Source: Streptomyces sp. NBC_01224
Lineage (GTDB): Bacteria; Actinomycetota; Actinomycetes; Streptomycetales; Streptomycetaceae
Direction: 5' to 3'
Length of the DNA: 64,000 bases
Assembly: GCF_036002945.1 (NCBI RefSeq)
Contig: NZ_CP108529.1
Coordinates: forward strand, 1,736,001-1,800,000
In this document: positions 8,730 through 16,266 of the stretch, piece after piece
How positions within the stretch are numbered: the stretch's first letter is position 1
How the letters are laid out: each line of letters begins with the position of its first letter
Position numbers and translations under genes: made by a program
The notes under the pieces: model-generated
The model's database searches: none
What the model was told of the DNA's origin: nothing
What the model saw: only the letters and a program-made list of their open reading frames with translations

Positions 8730-9059
8730 GAAGCATGCTCCCGTGCCCCTGACCCTCGCGGCTGAGATCGCTTCGCGCGCCAGTGCGGCAGGTCAGATGC
8801 GCGGCAGCGTCCAGTGAGACAGACAGGAATCGTGGGTGTGCGCCGGCCGCCCCCGCGCGCTTTGAAATCTGTGAGTCTCACAGCCCATTTCCCCAGGTAG
8901 GCGCGCTGCCCTGTGAGAGCAGCCGTCGGCCAGGGCCTGCGGCTGCTGCATAGTGTTGCTGCTGATCGTCGTGGTGGTGGCTGGGATGGTGGTTCGTGGT
9001 GCAGCGCAGCATTTGCACGCCCCGGGCGGGACAGGGGTGCTGCTGCTCCGCGAGATGAC
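8730..9059. other. Gene-free stretch with a short palindrome
   Basis: No convincing gene. A perfect odd palindrome, CTGTGAGTCTCACAG, sits at 8869-8883; it could be an operator or chance, and no gene starts close enough to decide. The G/T-rich run near 8970-9000 has no recognised function. Confidence 0.35.
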
Positions 9060-9650
9060 CGCGCCGCAGCCCCCTATCTGATCGGCCTCCGCGACACGGC
9101 CGCATTGCTGACCGGATTCGCCCTCGCCGCTTGCAGCTCCGAGGCACGGCTCCTCGGCTGGACCGACGTCATCGAGGTCGAGCAGGGCCTCGAATTCCAG
9201 CTCTGGCGGCCGAAGGTCAACAAGGACGACGCGCACGGCGTACCGTACGGCACGTTCCCCGGCATCTGCCCCGTGCGGGCCCTTCGCGCATGGCGGCAGT
9301 GCCTCATCGACCGCGGCTGCCAGCCACCGGCCCGATCTTCATCCGCATCGACCGCCACGGCAGCATCAGCCACCGGAAGTTCCGCAACGGCGAGGAAAGC
9401 GGCGACCCGTCCGGCCGCATGGCCGGCGAGGGCATCGCGGAAATCGTCACCCGCGCCGTCGCCCGCGCTGGCCTCACTGCAAGGCCGAACGATCTGTTGG
9501 CTCCCCGACCTGCCCGCCCGCTGGACCGGTCACCCCCTACGCTGAGGATTCGCCACGCGAGAAGGGCGCCGACACGATCGCAACGTGTCGCGAAGGCGGA
9601 TGGGGCGACGGCTCAAAGGCCGTCGCCGACTATTTCGACATCGGCTGCCA
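9060..9650 (+). pseudogene. Phage-integrase-type tyrosine recombinase relic
   Basis: Catalytic-domain pieces appear in order but in three frames: GLRDTAALLTGFALAACSSE and CPVRALRAWRQCLIDRG in one frame; FIRIDRHGSISHRKFRN and AEIVTRAVARAGLTA in a second (from about 9320); then WTGHPLR, a stop, and GADTIATCREGGWGDGSK followed by YFD. The position where active enzymes have the first catalytic Arg (usually ALRRSE) reads ACSSEA here. With frameshifts, a stop and that loss, the gene is dead. The N-terminal arm-binding and core-binding domains are missing. Confidence 0.7.
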
Positions 9651-9690
9651 ACAGAGGACTGTCAGCCGCAGGACCGCGTGGGCGGTGTGG

Positions 9691-10113
9691 TCAGCCGATG
9701 AAGGACAGCCGGACTTGGCGTTCGGGGCTCTCCCGGTTGGAGTTCACCAGTACAACCGACTGCGAGGCCCCCAGCTCCAGCTCACCATTGACTACGGGCA
9801 GCGTGGCGTGTGGTGGTACCAGTGCCGGGAGCACGTGGTCACTGCCGTGGCCTGGACGACCGTGGCGGGCTCGCCAACGGTCGTCCGCGGGAAGAATTTC
9901 GCGGAGGGCTGCCAACAGGTCATCGTCACTGCCCGCGCCGGTCTCGATGATCGCCAGGCCGGATGTCGCGTGGGGGGTGAAAACGTTCAGCAGTCCGTTT
10001 CGCCCATAAGCGACCTCCCGGAGGAACGCGGAGCATGCGTTGGTCAGGTCGTGCATGGTCTCAGTGGCGCCGGTTGCAATGTTGATGGTGCGGGTGGTGA
10101 AGGTGCCGGTCAT
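9691..10113 (-). CDS. YjbQ/UPF0047 family protein
   Basis: A 140-residue single-domain protein of the YjbQ (UPF0047) family, whose members have been linked to a secondary thiamine-phosphate synthase activity; the physiological role is uncertain. Family signatures are visible: TPHATSGLAIIETGAGSDDD in the middle, HGSDHVLPALVPPHATLPV, and the C-terminal LGASQSVVLVNSNRESPERQ where many members have GTWQ. Length is normal for the family. The gene starts at ATG 10113 and has no obvious operon partner; an inverted repeat lies 200 bp upstream. Confidence 0.85.
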   Translation of the reverse strand: MTGTFTTRTINIATGATETMHDLTNACSAFLREVAYGRNGLLNVFTPHATSGLAIIETGAGSDDDLLAALREILPADDRWRARHGRPGHGSDHVLPALVPPHATLPVVNGELELGASQSVVLVNSNRESPERQVRLSFIG

Positions 10114-10316
10114 GCTTCACCCGTACCCATCGCGCAGCAAAAGCACTAAGGGCCGGATGGGTTGTTCCTCCGGGACTCCGCCGGTAGGGGCACGTGCTCC
10201 CGTACCTGGACAGGCCCATCGCACCGTCTCATCCGAATACAGCAAGCCCAGCCCTGAACTGCGGCTTCCTCGCTCTCCCGGCCCCATACGCATCCCTTGC
10301 CGTCCAGCGCCTCGAT
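10114..10316. other. Gene-free stretch upstream of the YjbQ gene
   Basis: Together with the inverted repeat that follows it, this forms a 360-bp stretch without a gene. It should contain the promoter of the YjbQ gene, but no clear -35/-10 pair could be chosen. Confidence 0.35.
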
Positions 10317-10395
10317 TGTGCGACATCCCGCGAGTTCCCCTGGCCACGGCATAGGGACGCAGCGGGGCTCAGGGGAACTCGCGAGATGTCGCACA
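10317..10395. repeat. Long imperfect inverted repeat
   Basis: Arms of 26 bp at 10317-10342 and 10370-10395 are reverse complements apart from one mismatch, separated by 27 bp. Each arm contains GTGCGACATC next to CGCGAGTTCCCC (left) or its complement with one change (right). It lies between two minus-strand genes, upstream of the YjbQ gene and downstream of the Lrp chimera. It could terminate transcription of the Lrp gene, be a regulator site, or be ends of a lost mobile element. Confidence 0.8.
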
Positions 10396-10475
10396 GTCCC
10401 GCCGGTCTTCGCCCGGGTCTGGGAGCCCCGAGACCGGGTGGTGTCATCCAAGCGTCCCCAAGACCGGCGGCGGGG

Positions 10476-11045
10476 TCATCCGGGGAGGGGGCGGTCTTCG
10501 ACGACGTGCTTCATGACGAGGGTGGAGGTCAGGCGCTGGACGCCGGGAAGGCGTGCGAGCTGCTGGTCGTAGAGCTGCTGGAAGGCGGCCAGGTCGGTGG
10601 TGGCCACGCGCAGCAGGTAGTCGGGTTCTCCGAACAGGCGCTGGGCCTGGAGGACGTGGGGGATGGCGGTCACCGCTTCTTCGAAGGCGGTGACGGTGTC
10701 GGGTGCTTCCCAGCGCAGGGTGGCGAAGACGAGGGTCTCGAAGTTCAGGCCAAGGGCGGCGGGGTCCACCACCGCCCGGTAGCCGCGGATCGCGCCCTGG
10801 GCTTCGAGGTCGCGCAGGCGGCGGTGACAGGGCGAGACGCTGAGCTGCACCCGCGCGGCCAGCTCGGTGATCGTGAGGCGACCATCGCGCTGCAGCTCAG
10901 CAAGAATCTTCCGGTCGTGCCGGTAAGCGTCCCGACGCTCTTGGAGCGCCCCGTTGTAGAGCGAACAGTGGTCGCGCAGCATCTCACCGAGCGCGGCTGC
11001 CTGACCCACGGTGGGCCGCATGAGGAATTTGTACGTACGGATCAC
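10476..11045 (-). CDS. Lrp/AsnC regulator with a TnpB N-terminus (chimera)
   Basis: A 189-residue open frame. Residues 1-43 (VIRTYKFLMRPTVGQAAALG and on to QERRDAYRH) are the N-terminus of an IS200/IS605 TnpB protein. From residue 44 the frame continues without a break as an Lrp/AsnC regulator: DRKILAELQRDGRLTITELA with the winged HTH, then the ligand-binding RAM domain (VFATLRW, FGEPDYLLRVATTDLAAF). Only a few N-terminal residues of the Lrp part are missing. GTG 11045 is chosen because AAGGGGG sits 8-9 bases upstream; ATG 11081 is a weaker alternative. The divergent TnpA lies 50 bp away, so the IS promoter region and TnpB start probably drive this regulator. It may still bind DNA as a dimer or octamer like other Lrp proteins. 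Confidence 0.8.
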   Translation of the reverse strand: MIRTYKFLMRPTVGQAAALGEMLRDHCSLYNGALQERRDAYRHDRKILAELQRDGRLTITELAARVQLSVSPCHRRLRDLEAQGAIRGYRAVVDPAALGLNFETLVFATLRWEAPDTVTAFEEAVTAIPHVLQAQRLFGEPDYLLRVATTDLAAFQQLYDQQLARLPGVQRLTSTLVMKHVVEDRPLPG

Positions 11046-11095
11046 CGGCCCACCCCCTTCCGGTCGAGCTCGCTCGAGCATACTACGCTTGGTTT

Positions 11096-11593
11096 ATGTC
11101 ACCACGCTGGGAACCAAATCCCGAGGTCCGTCGGGGCCGCCACGTCGTCTACAACCTCCACGCACACTTGGTGTTCGTGACAAAGTATCGGTGCGAAGTC
11201 TTCAACGACGCCATGCTGACGCGCTGCGAGGAGATCATGAGGGACGTCTGCACGGACTTCGGCGCGGAGCTGATCGAGTTCAACGGCGAAGAGGATCACG
11301 TGCACCTCCTGGTGCACTACCCGCCGAAGGTCGCCCTGTCGGCCCTGGTGAACTCGCTCAAGGGCGTGTCCTCCCGCTACCTGCGGCAGGAGTTCACCGG
11401 CCGTGTCAACCGCTTCATCATGCACGGCCGTTTCTGGTCGGGCTCCTACTTCGCCGGGTCCTGCGGTGGCGCACCGTTGGATATCGTCAAGCAGTACATC
11501 GAGCAGCAAAAACGTCCGCTTCAGCCTGAGAGTCAGAGCAGTCCCGAGATCGGATTCCCTCCCCGCCTGAAGTCGGGGATTCCCTCCGAATAG
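11096..11593 (+). CDS. tnpA: IS200/IS605-family TnpA (Y1 HUH transposase)
   Basis: A 165-residue Y1 transposase. It has the HUH metal-binding motif HVH at residues 68-70 (EEDHVHLLVHYPPK) and the nucleophilic Tyr at about residue 134 (VKQYIEQQ). The opening HVVYNLHAHLVFVTKYR is characteristic. Such enzymes move single-stranded DNA and recognise subterminal hairpins. It is divergent from the TnpB fragment in the preceding gene, as in IS605-like elements with head-to-head genes. Because tnpB and the right end are lost, this copy is an incomplete element, although TnpA itself appears intact and longer than usual at the C-terminus. Confidence 0.9.
   Translation: MSPRWEPNPEVRRGRHVVYNLHAHLVFVTKYRCEVFNDAMLTRCEEIMRDVCTDFGAELIEFNGEEDHVHLLVHYPPKVALSALVNSLKGVSSRYLRQEFTGRVNRFIMHGRFWSGSYFAGSCGGAPLDIVKQYIEQQKRPLQPESQSSPEIGFPPRLKSGIPSE
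11560..11579 (+). repeat. Subterminal hairpin of the IS200/IS605 element
   Basis: TCCCCG at 11560-11565 pairs with CGGGGA at 11574-11579 around an 8-base loop. It lies inside the 3' end of tnpA. Hairpins of this kind next to the ends are what Y1 transposases recognise, so this is probably the left-end structure. Confidence 0.6.
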
Positions 11594-11779
11594 AGGGATG
11601 GATCGGGCCGGCTGCGAGGCTGCCAGTGTGGGCTCTCATACCGGCCGGGTGGATACCTGTTCGGGGAATCAGCGCTGATCGAACCCACCGGAGACGTGAA
11701 CTGGTGTACGTATCCAGGTTGTTGCGACGTAGGTTGTGCGTTGACAGTTCACGCCTCGGTTGAAAGACGGACGGTACCC

Positions 11780-12595
11780 ATGAACGACCACGCCACGTCG
11801 CCCGGACCGGCGGCGCATCAGAAGATCGATACGTCGGTGCCGCACTCGGCCCGGATCTGGAACTACTGGCTGGGCGGGAAAGACAACTACCCCGTTGACG
11901 AGGAAGCCGGCGACGCATACAGCGCCGTCTTCCCCGGCATCGTCACCATCGCCCGCAGCAGCCGCGCCTTCCTGCGCCGCACCCTCACGTACCTGGTCAC
12001 CGAGAGGGGCATCCGGCAGTTCCTGGACGTCGGGACCGGCCTGCCGACCGTGAACAACACCCATGAGGTCGCCCAGCGGCTCGCCCCCGAGACCAGGATC
12101 GTCTACGTCGACCACGACCCGTTGGTCCTCGCGCACGCCCGTGCCCTGCTCACCTCCACCCCCGAGGGGGCAACCGCCTACGTCGACGCCAACCTGTCCG
12201 ACCCTGATCGAATCCTGGCGGCTGCCGCCGAGACGCTGGACCTCACCCGCCCGACCGCCCTGATTCTCAGCAACATCCTGGGCCACGTCGCCGACTACGA
12301 CCACGCGCGCGGCACCGTCACCCGTCTGATGGACGGATTGCCGTCCGGCAGCTACCTCTCCATCAACGACGGTTCACGGGGCACCGACGCCGACTACGAA
12401 CAGGCCCAGGACGCGTACAACGAAACCGGCGCCGTACCGTACTTCCTGCGCCCCGTCGACGAAATCGCGGCGTTCTTCGACGGTCTGGAACTTTTGGACC
12501 CCGGGGTCGTGTCGGTCCCCTTCTGGCGCCCGGACCCGACTTCCCCCACCCCGGAACCCATCGGCGAGCACGGCGGCCTCGCCCGCAAGCCGTGA
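11780..12595 (+). CDS. SAM-dependent methyltransferase (Methyltransf_19/DUF574)
   Basis: A 271-residue protein of a methyltransferase family that is greatly expanded in streptomycetes. The signature SARIWNYWLGGKDNYPVDEE is near the N-terminus and the SAM-binding glycine loop FLDVGTGLPTVNNTHE follows, with VYVDHDPLVLAHAR as the acidic second motif. Substrates of the family are largely unknown. ATG 11780 is chosen because homologous sequence starts just after it; the upstream in-frame extension is Cys/Val-rich and unlike the family. It is followed by a perfect terminator and so is probably transcribed alone. Confidence 0.9.
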   Translation: MNDHATSPGPAAHQKIDTSVPHSARIWNYWLGGKDNYPVDEEAGDAYSAVFPGIVTIARSSRAFLRRTLTYLVTERGIRQFLDVGTGLPTVNNTHEVAQRLAPETRIVYVDHDPLVLAHARALLTSTPEGATAYVDANLSDPDRILAAAAETLDLTRPTALILSNILGHVADYDHARGTVTRLMDGLPSGSYLSINDGSRGTDADYEQAQDAYNETGAVPYFLRPVDEIAAFFDGLELLDPGVVSVPFWRPDPTSPTPEPIGEHGGLARKP

Positions 12596-12630
12596 CACCC
12601 TGACGGACCGGAGCACGCGTACGACCGGAC

Positions 12631-12660
12631 AGACCGCCGTCTCGTGCGAGACGGCGGTCT
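12631..12660 (+). terminator. Rho-independent terminator
   Basis: A perfect 13-bp stem (AGACCGCCGTCTC at 12631-12643 with its complement at 12648-12660) and a 4-base GTGC loop, followed by TTGT. It ends the methyltransferase transcript. Confidence 0.85.
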
Positions 12661-12795
12661 TGTCACACGCACGCGTGGCCGACGCCACAACCTGCGACGA
12701 ACGCCGCTCTCATGGCCGGCGCCGCTCACGCCCGCGACCTTGACCGAGGATTCCGTCACTCCTGAAGTTCCCCCCTGGTCTTGGACAGCGGTTGC

Positions 12796-13641
12796 TTACG
12801 CTGCGGGGGTGAAGTCGTGCTGCAGCCTGGCTCGGGTTTCGAGTGGGGTGAGGTACCCGAACTCGGGGTGCTTGCGGAGCCTGGTGCGGTTGTACTCGAC
12901 CTCGATGAAGCGGAAGATGTCAGCGCGGGCCGCCTCGCGGCTCTCCCAGACGGCGGTGCCGATCTCCGCTTTCAGCAGTCCGAAGAAGCTCTCGGCTGCG
13001 GCGTTATCGTAGCATATGCCGGTTCTTCCCATGCTCTGCCTCAGGTTCAACTCCTGTAGTTCGCGGCGGAATTCGCCACTCGTGTACTCGCTTCCGCGAT
13101 CGGTGTGCATGATGCAGCCACCCTGAAGGTCACCGCGGCCGGCGGCCATCCGCAGCGCGTCGGTGACCAGCTCGGCACGATGGTGTTCGGCCATCGCGTA
13201 ACCGATCACCTCGCGCGTCGCCAGGTCGATGACGGTCGCGAGATACCACCAGCCGTCGATCGTCGGCAGATAGGTGATGTCACCGACGAGCTTCATGCCG
13301 GGCCGGTTAGCGGTGAAGTCGCGGCCGACCAGGTCCGGAGCCGGTGCGGCCTTGGTGTCCTGTTGCGTCAGGTGGCGGCGTCTGCGGCGGGTGATGCCGC
13401 GGATGTCGCGCTCGCGCATGATCCGCTCGACCTTCTTCCGGTTGATCGCATGTCCCTTGCGCCGCAGCGCGGCGTGCACGCGCGGGGCGCCGTAGGCACC
13501 CCGCGAGGAGGCGTGGATCTCACGGATCTCCTCGCTCAACTCGTCCTCGGCGCACTGTCGTTCGGCCGCTGTCGGCCGGGCCGCCAGCCAGGAGTAGAAG
13601 GTGGAGCGGTTGATCCCCGTGACACGGCACAGCAAAGCCAC
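12796..13641 (-). CDS. IS3-family transposase OrfB (DDE integrase domain)
   Basis: A 281-residue catalytic half with the HTH_21 region (REIHASSRGAYGAPRVHAAL) and the rve core containing the DDE residues: Asp in KLVGDITYLPT, Asp in MHTDRGSEYTS and Glu in NAAAESFFGLLK. The isolated frame starts at GTG 13641, but the same frame is open upstream into orfA, so the working product is expected to be an OrfAB fusion made by -1 frameshifting. The C-terminus ends PLETRARLQHDFTPAA, normal for the family. Confidence 0.92.
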   Translation of the reverse strand: MALLCRVTGINRSTFYSWLAARPTAAERQCAEDELSEEIREIHASSRGAYGAPRVHAALRRKGHAINRKKVERIMRERDIRGITRRRRRHLTQQDTKAAPAPDLVGRDFTANRPGMKLVGDITYLPTIDGWWYLATVIDLATREVIGYAMAEHHRAELVTDALRMAAGRGDLQGGCIMHTDRGSEYTSGEFRRELQELNLRQSMGRTGICYDNAAAESFFGLLKAEIGTAVWESREAARADIFRFIEVEYNRTRLRKHPEFGYLTPLETRARLQHDFTPAA

Positions 13642-13703
13642 GCTGTAGCCGCCAGGGTTGGCCTCGGCGGCCTTCTCCGCGTCGATGAAACGGCACAGCG
13701 TGC

Positions 13704-14009
13704 CTACTTCATCGTCTCCTTCGCGAAGAAGGCCGCTGCTTTTTTCAAGATCTCGATCGTCTGCTGCTGTTCCCGGTTCTCCCTGCGCAGCCGCTGGAGC
13801 TCATCCTTCTCCGCCGTGGTCAGCGCGCCGGGCGCCCCCTCGCCGCAGTCGACCTTCGCCTGCTTCACCCAGCCGCGAAGCCCCTCCGCACTCACACCGA
13901 GTTCCCGGGCGACCTCGGTGACGTTCCGCCCTGACGACCGGACCAGTGCCACCGCGTCCCGCTTGAACTCCGACGTGTACCGCTTGCTCATGTTGCTCTT
14001 GCCACTCAA
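13704..14009 (-). CDS. IS3-family transposase OrfA
   Basis: A 101-residue DNA-binding subunit: MSKRYTSEFKRDAVALVRSS, HTH at NVTEVARELGVSAEGLRGWV, and a leucine-zipper coiled coil (DELQRLRRENREQQQTIEIL). Near its end six A residues followed by G (13745-13739 on the minus strand) provide a slip site; shifting by -1 there joins orfA to the orfB frame. The start is taken at 14009; MSKRYTSEF six residues later is the more usual family start. Confidence 0.9.
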   Translation of the reverse strand: MSGKSNMSKRYTSEFKRDAVALVRSSGRNVTEVARELGVSAEGLRGWVKQAKVDCGEGAPGALTTAEKDELQRLRRENREQQQTIEILKKAAAFFAKETMK

Positions 14010-14342
14010 CCTGGACTGCTTCCTCCGGGACTGATCCGTCCCAGTATCAGGCTGTCCACTTCAGAGGGGGAACTTCACTCCTGACGGCCCCGGTAGCATT
14101 GCTGTCGGCGAGATCGATCACGGCCTCGGGCTTGGGTTCCCGGCAGCCGGCGCGGTGAGCCCCTTCGGCAGCCTCCCTCATTCGTTTACGCATCGACCTG
14201 GCATATTCGCTCCGGCCGGTTCCGTGTGGCTACTGTGTCGCCGCGAAGCCCATGTGGTCCCGTGGAGGGGTCCGACCCGCGACCGGCACTCTGCCGCCCG
14301 AGGACGAGCACGTAGCCCGGCCGTGGCCATGCAAGCACCCTG

Positions 14343-14430
14343 GTGACGCTGGAGATGGACGGCAACGGTCCCGCCCCGATCGGACGCCGTATCGCCGCGT
14401 GGCGAATACGTCGCGGTGTCACCGCGGGCG
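14343..14430 (+). pseudogene. Truncated XRE-type regulator N-terminus
   Basis: From GTG 14343 the frame reads TLEMDGNGPAPIGRRIAAWR and then IRRGVTAGE, which resembles the first helix and the start of the second in XRE/Cro-type HTH proteins of Streptomyces (usually IGRRI..WR..RG.TQ..LA). Homology stops there and the frame runs into the tRNA fragment. Either a truncated regulator of a lost integrative element or chance similarity. Confidence 0.3.
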
Positions 14431-14513
14431 AACCGGCAGCGCCGGCGCGGTTGCTCAGGCCACTGGAGCAGGTGCGGTCCTGCCTGTGGATCCCGGACAC
14501 AAGCATTGCGCGG

Positions 14514-14555
14514 CTTGTAATGCATAGGTCGTCGGTTCGAATCCGACAGGGCGCT
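14514..14555 (+). other. 3' half of a tRNA (probably Thr, TGT): integration scar
   Basis: From the anticodon loop CTTGTAA (14514-14520) the sequence follows a tRNA: 3' anticodon strand TGCAT, variable loop, a perfect T-arm with GTCGG (14531-14535), loop TTCGAAT and CCGAC (14543-14547), then the 3' acceptor strand AGGGCGC and discriminator base. The sequence 5' of the anticodon loop does not pair, so there is no complete tRNA. Integrative elements using tRNA 3' ends leave exactly this kind of partial copy (attL or attR). Confidence 0.65.
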
Positions 14556-14720
14556 CAGGAGAAGGCCACGGCACCGCGATTGGGCCGCCTCGCGAGTGTT
14601 CGTGGCTGGCGGTGCCGTCTCCTGCAACGGGCAAAGCCGTACCGCCAAATGGTGGACTCGCATCCAAACCCCCGGGGATCGATACGGAGCGTGGGCTCTG
14701 CAGGCTTGAGCTCTCACAAT

Positions 14721-14751
14721 GATGGCCACGGCACTTTGCGCCGTGGCCATC
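14721..14751 (-). terminator. Terminator of the minus-strand glycan operon
   Basis: A perfect 12-bp stem, GATGGCCACGGC at 14721-14732 with GCCGTGGCCATC at 14740-14751, and a 7-base loop. It lies 11 bp beyond the stop of the ADP-ribosylglycohydrolase homologue. Confidence 0.85.
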
Positions 14752-14761
14752 TTGCGTGCAT

Positions 14762-16258
14762 TCAGGCTGCACTCTTTTGCGAAGGAACGCGCAATGCGTC
14801 CGGGATCCACTCCTTCGTCCGGGAATCTGCGATCGCCACGACCCACTCACCCACGTGGCCGGCTTCCGGGCGGTGAAGCACCACTGTCAGCTCATGAGGT
14901 CCTTCACTGAGTTCGACGTCGGCGAAGGTGTTCATTCGCGGCATGTGCGGGGTCGGGAACATCGCACCGCCGTCACGACCGAACAGCCAGTTGCCGTCCA
15001 GCCAGACGCGGACCAGAAGGTTGCTCGCGACCATGACGCGCACGTTCTGAACGCCTTGGGCGTCAAGCGGATAGCGAAGGAGCATCAGGTCATTCTCGAA
15101 GCCCTCAGCAGCCAACTGCGACCACGTGCCTTCCAGCTCGACGCTGGTGCTCTCGCCTGCCAACTCGGGCGCCGGCGCGTGAGAGGCGGGCATGAACCAG
15201 TCGTTCAGTGCGCCGAGTTCGCCCGCGCGCGTCGACCAGCTCCGAGTGACCCGCACCGCTTTCGAGCGCGGGTCCCAGTCGTGTTCGGCTTCGCGAGGCA
15301 CGAAGGTGACGCGCTCGCGCAACCCGAGAACGAGATCGGTGAACTCCTCGATCGTCGCCGGAGCGTTGAGGTTCACGATTCCCGGGCTGAGCACGAGATC
15401 TGAGCCGATGGGTGCGAGCCATTCTCTCGGGATCGACTCCGGCGCGAGAATTCCGAGCGTTGCACCAACCGACGCGGCCGAGCTGTCCGTGTCTTTTCCG
15501 CAGTTCGATGTGATGAGGATCGACTTCGCGAAATCACCGCGCCCCGCCAATAGGCCTAGCACGACGAAGCCTGTGTTCATGAGCACATCGGTGAAGTCCT
15601 GCGACTCGAATCGGCTCAGGATCCGTGACCGAACGTCTCGCCAGTCCGGGAACTCCTCGAACCATGTGCGCGTGGCGATGACGACCTGGCCTATTCCGGA
15701 ATCGCGGGGAATGACGCTGAGACCCGCGTCGAGCAGATCATCGACAGTGCCGCTCGAGAAGGCCCTGCTCTGCAGCGCCGCCAAGAACATGGGAGCGACG
15801 ATGCCGTCGCCGGCGTGATCGACGCAGGCGTCGCGGTAGGCGTACTCGGCGGCTGTTGCCGGGTCGGACGGTGCCAGACAGGCCCAGATCTCACTGCGGA
15901 TGGCCGCGCCCTCGCCCTTTGTGAACCAATTGTCGAACGAACCACTGAACGGGGGGAGGATTCCCTCGCGAAGGTTGCGCTTGGCGACCCCGTACTCGTT
16001 GAAGGGGAACTCCACATGCGTCGTCCACGCCGCAGCGAGTGCACTTGAGGTGACCGACGGCTCTGCCTGCTCGGCGAGAACGCACGCCCAGACGACCTGA
16101 AGATCGAGATCATCGTTCGGCACCATCTCGGTCGGTACGGGCTCGTAGAACGTTGCGGCCAGCGGACCGTCGAGGCCCTCGAACGGCTGACCGAGTGTTC
16201 CTCCGATCGCTTTCCCGAGCCAACATCCGAGAACGGCTTCGCGGCTGATTGAAGTCAT
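14762..16258 (-). CDS. ADP-ribosylglycohydrolase-fold protein with C-terminal beta domain
   Basis: A 498-residue protein. Residues 1-330 follow the ADP-ribosylglycohydrolase (DraG/ARH) fold: GCWLGKAIGGTLGQPFEG near the start and metal-site motifs NDDLDLQ (48-54) and GKDTDSSAASVGATLG (254-269). Typical ARH enzymes have TDDT and GGDTDT, so the metal site is modified. Residues about 350-498 form an extra beta-rich module (VRVMVASNLLVRVWLDGNW, ADVELSEGPHELTVVLHRPE) like carbohydrate- or ligand-binding sandwich domains. It is the last gene of a three-gene operon, 8 bp after the beta-mannosidase-like gene. Context suggests removal of a glycosidic group from an oligosaccharide rather than ADP-ribose; this is inference. 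No signal peptide. Confidence 0.75.
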   Translation of the reverse strand: MTSISREAVLGCWLGKAIGGTLGQPFEGLDGPLAATFYEPVPTEMVPNDDLDLQVVWACVLAEQAEPSVTSSALAAAWTTHVEFPFNEYGVAKRNLREGILPPFSGSFDNWFTKGEGAAIRSEIWACLAPSDPATAAEYAYRDACVDHAGDGIVAPMFLAALQSRAFSSGTVDDLLDAGLSVIPRDSGIGQVVIATRTWFEEFPDWRDVRSRILSRFESQDFTDVLMNTGFVVLGLLAGRGDFAKSILITSNCGKDTDSSAASVGATLGILAPESIPREWLAPIGSDLVLSPGIVNLNAPATIEEFTDLVLGLRERVTFVPREAEHDWDPRSKAVRVTRSWSTRAGELGALNDWFMPASHAPAPELAGESTSVELEGTWSQLAAEGFENDLMLLRYPLDAQGVQNVRVMVASNLLVRVWLDGNWLFGRDGGAMFPTPHMPRMNTFADVELSEGPHELTVVLHRPEAGHVGEWVVAIADSRTKEWIPDALRVPSQKSAA

Positions 16259-16266
16259 GCTTGCCC

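Larger units (their letters stand above)
12763..14077 (-). mobile_element. Intact IS3-family insertion sequence (1315 bp)
   Basis: The element is bounded by imperfect terminal inverted repeats of about 25 bp. Both start TGAAGTTCCCCC and both end TGGACA or GGACA. The left end starts at 12763 and the right end stops at 14077. A 4-bp direct repeat CTCC flanks it (12759-12762 and 14078-14081), consistent with an IS3-type target duplication. It carries orfA and orfB on the minus strand with an A6G frameshift site between them. Intact ends, target duplication and reading frames point to recent insertion. Confidence 0.9.

Noticed and set aside
8869..8883. Perfect palindrome CTGTGAGTCTCACAG as an operator
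   Set aside because: Short, single copy and not within 150 bp of any supported gene start; kept only as a note.
11096..11593. Functional TnpB/omega-RNA system at the IS200/IS605 copy
   Set aside because: Only the first 43 residues of TnpB remain and the right end, where the guide RNA would be encoded, is missing.
14178..14850. Open frames containing SDSNRRPMHYK and PVGFEPTTYALQ
   Set aside because: These peptides are the well-known spurious translation of the antisense of a tRNA T-arm and anticodon region; they support the tRNA fragment, not a protein.
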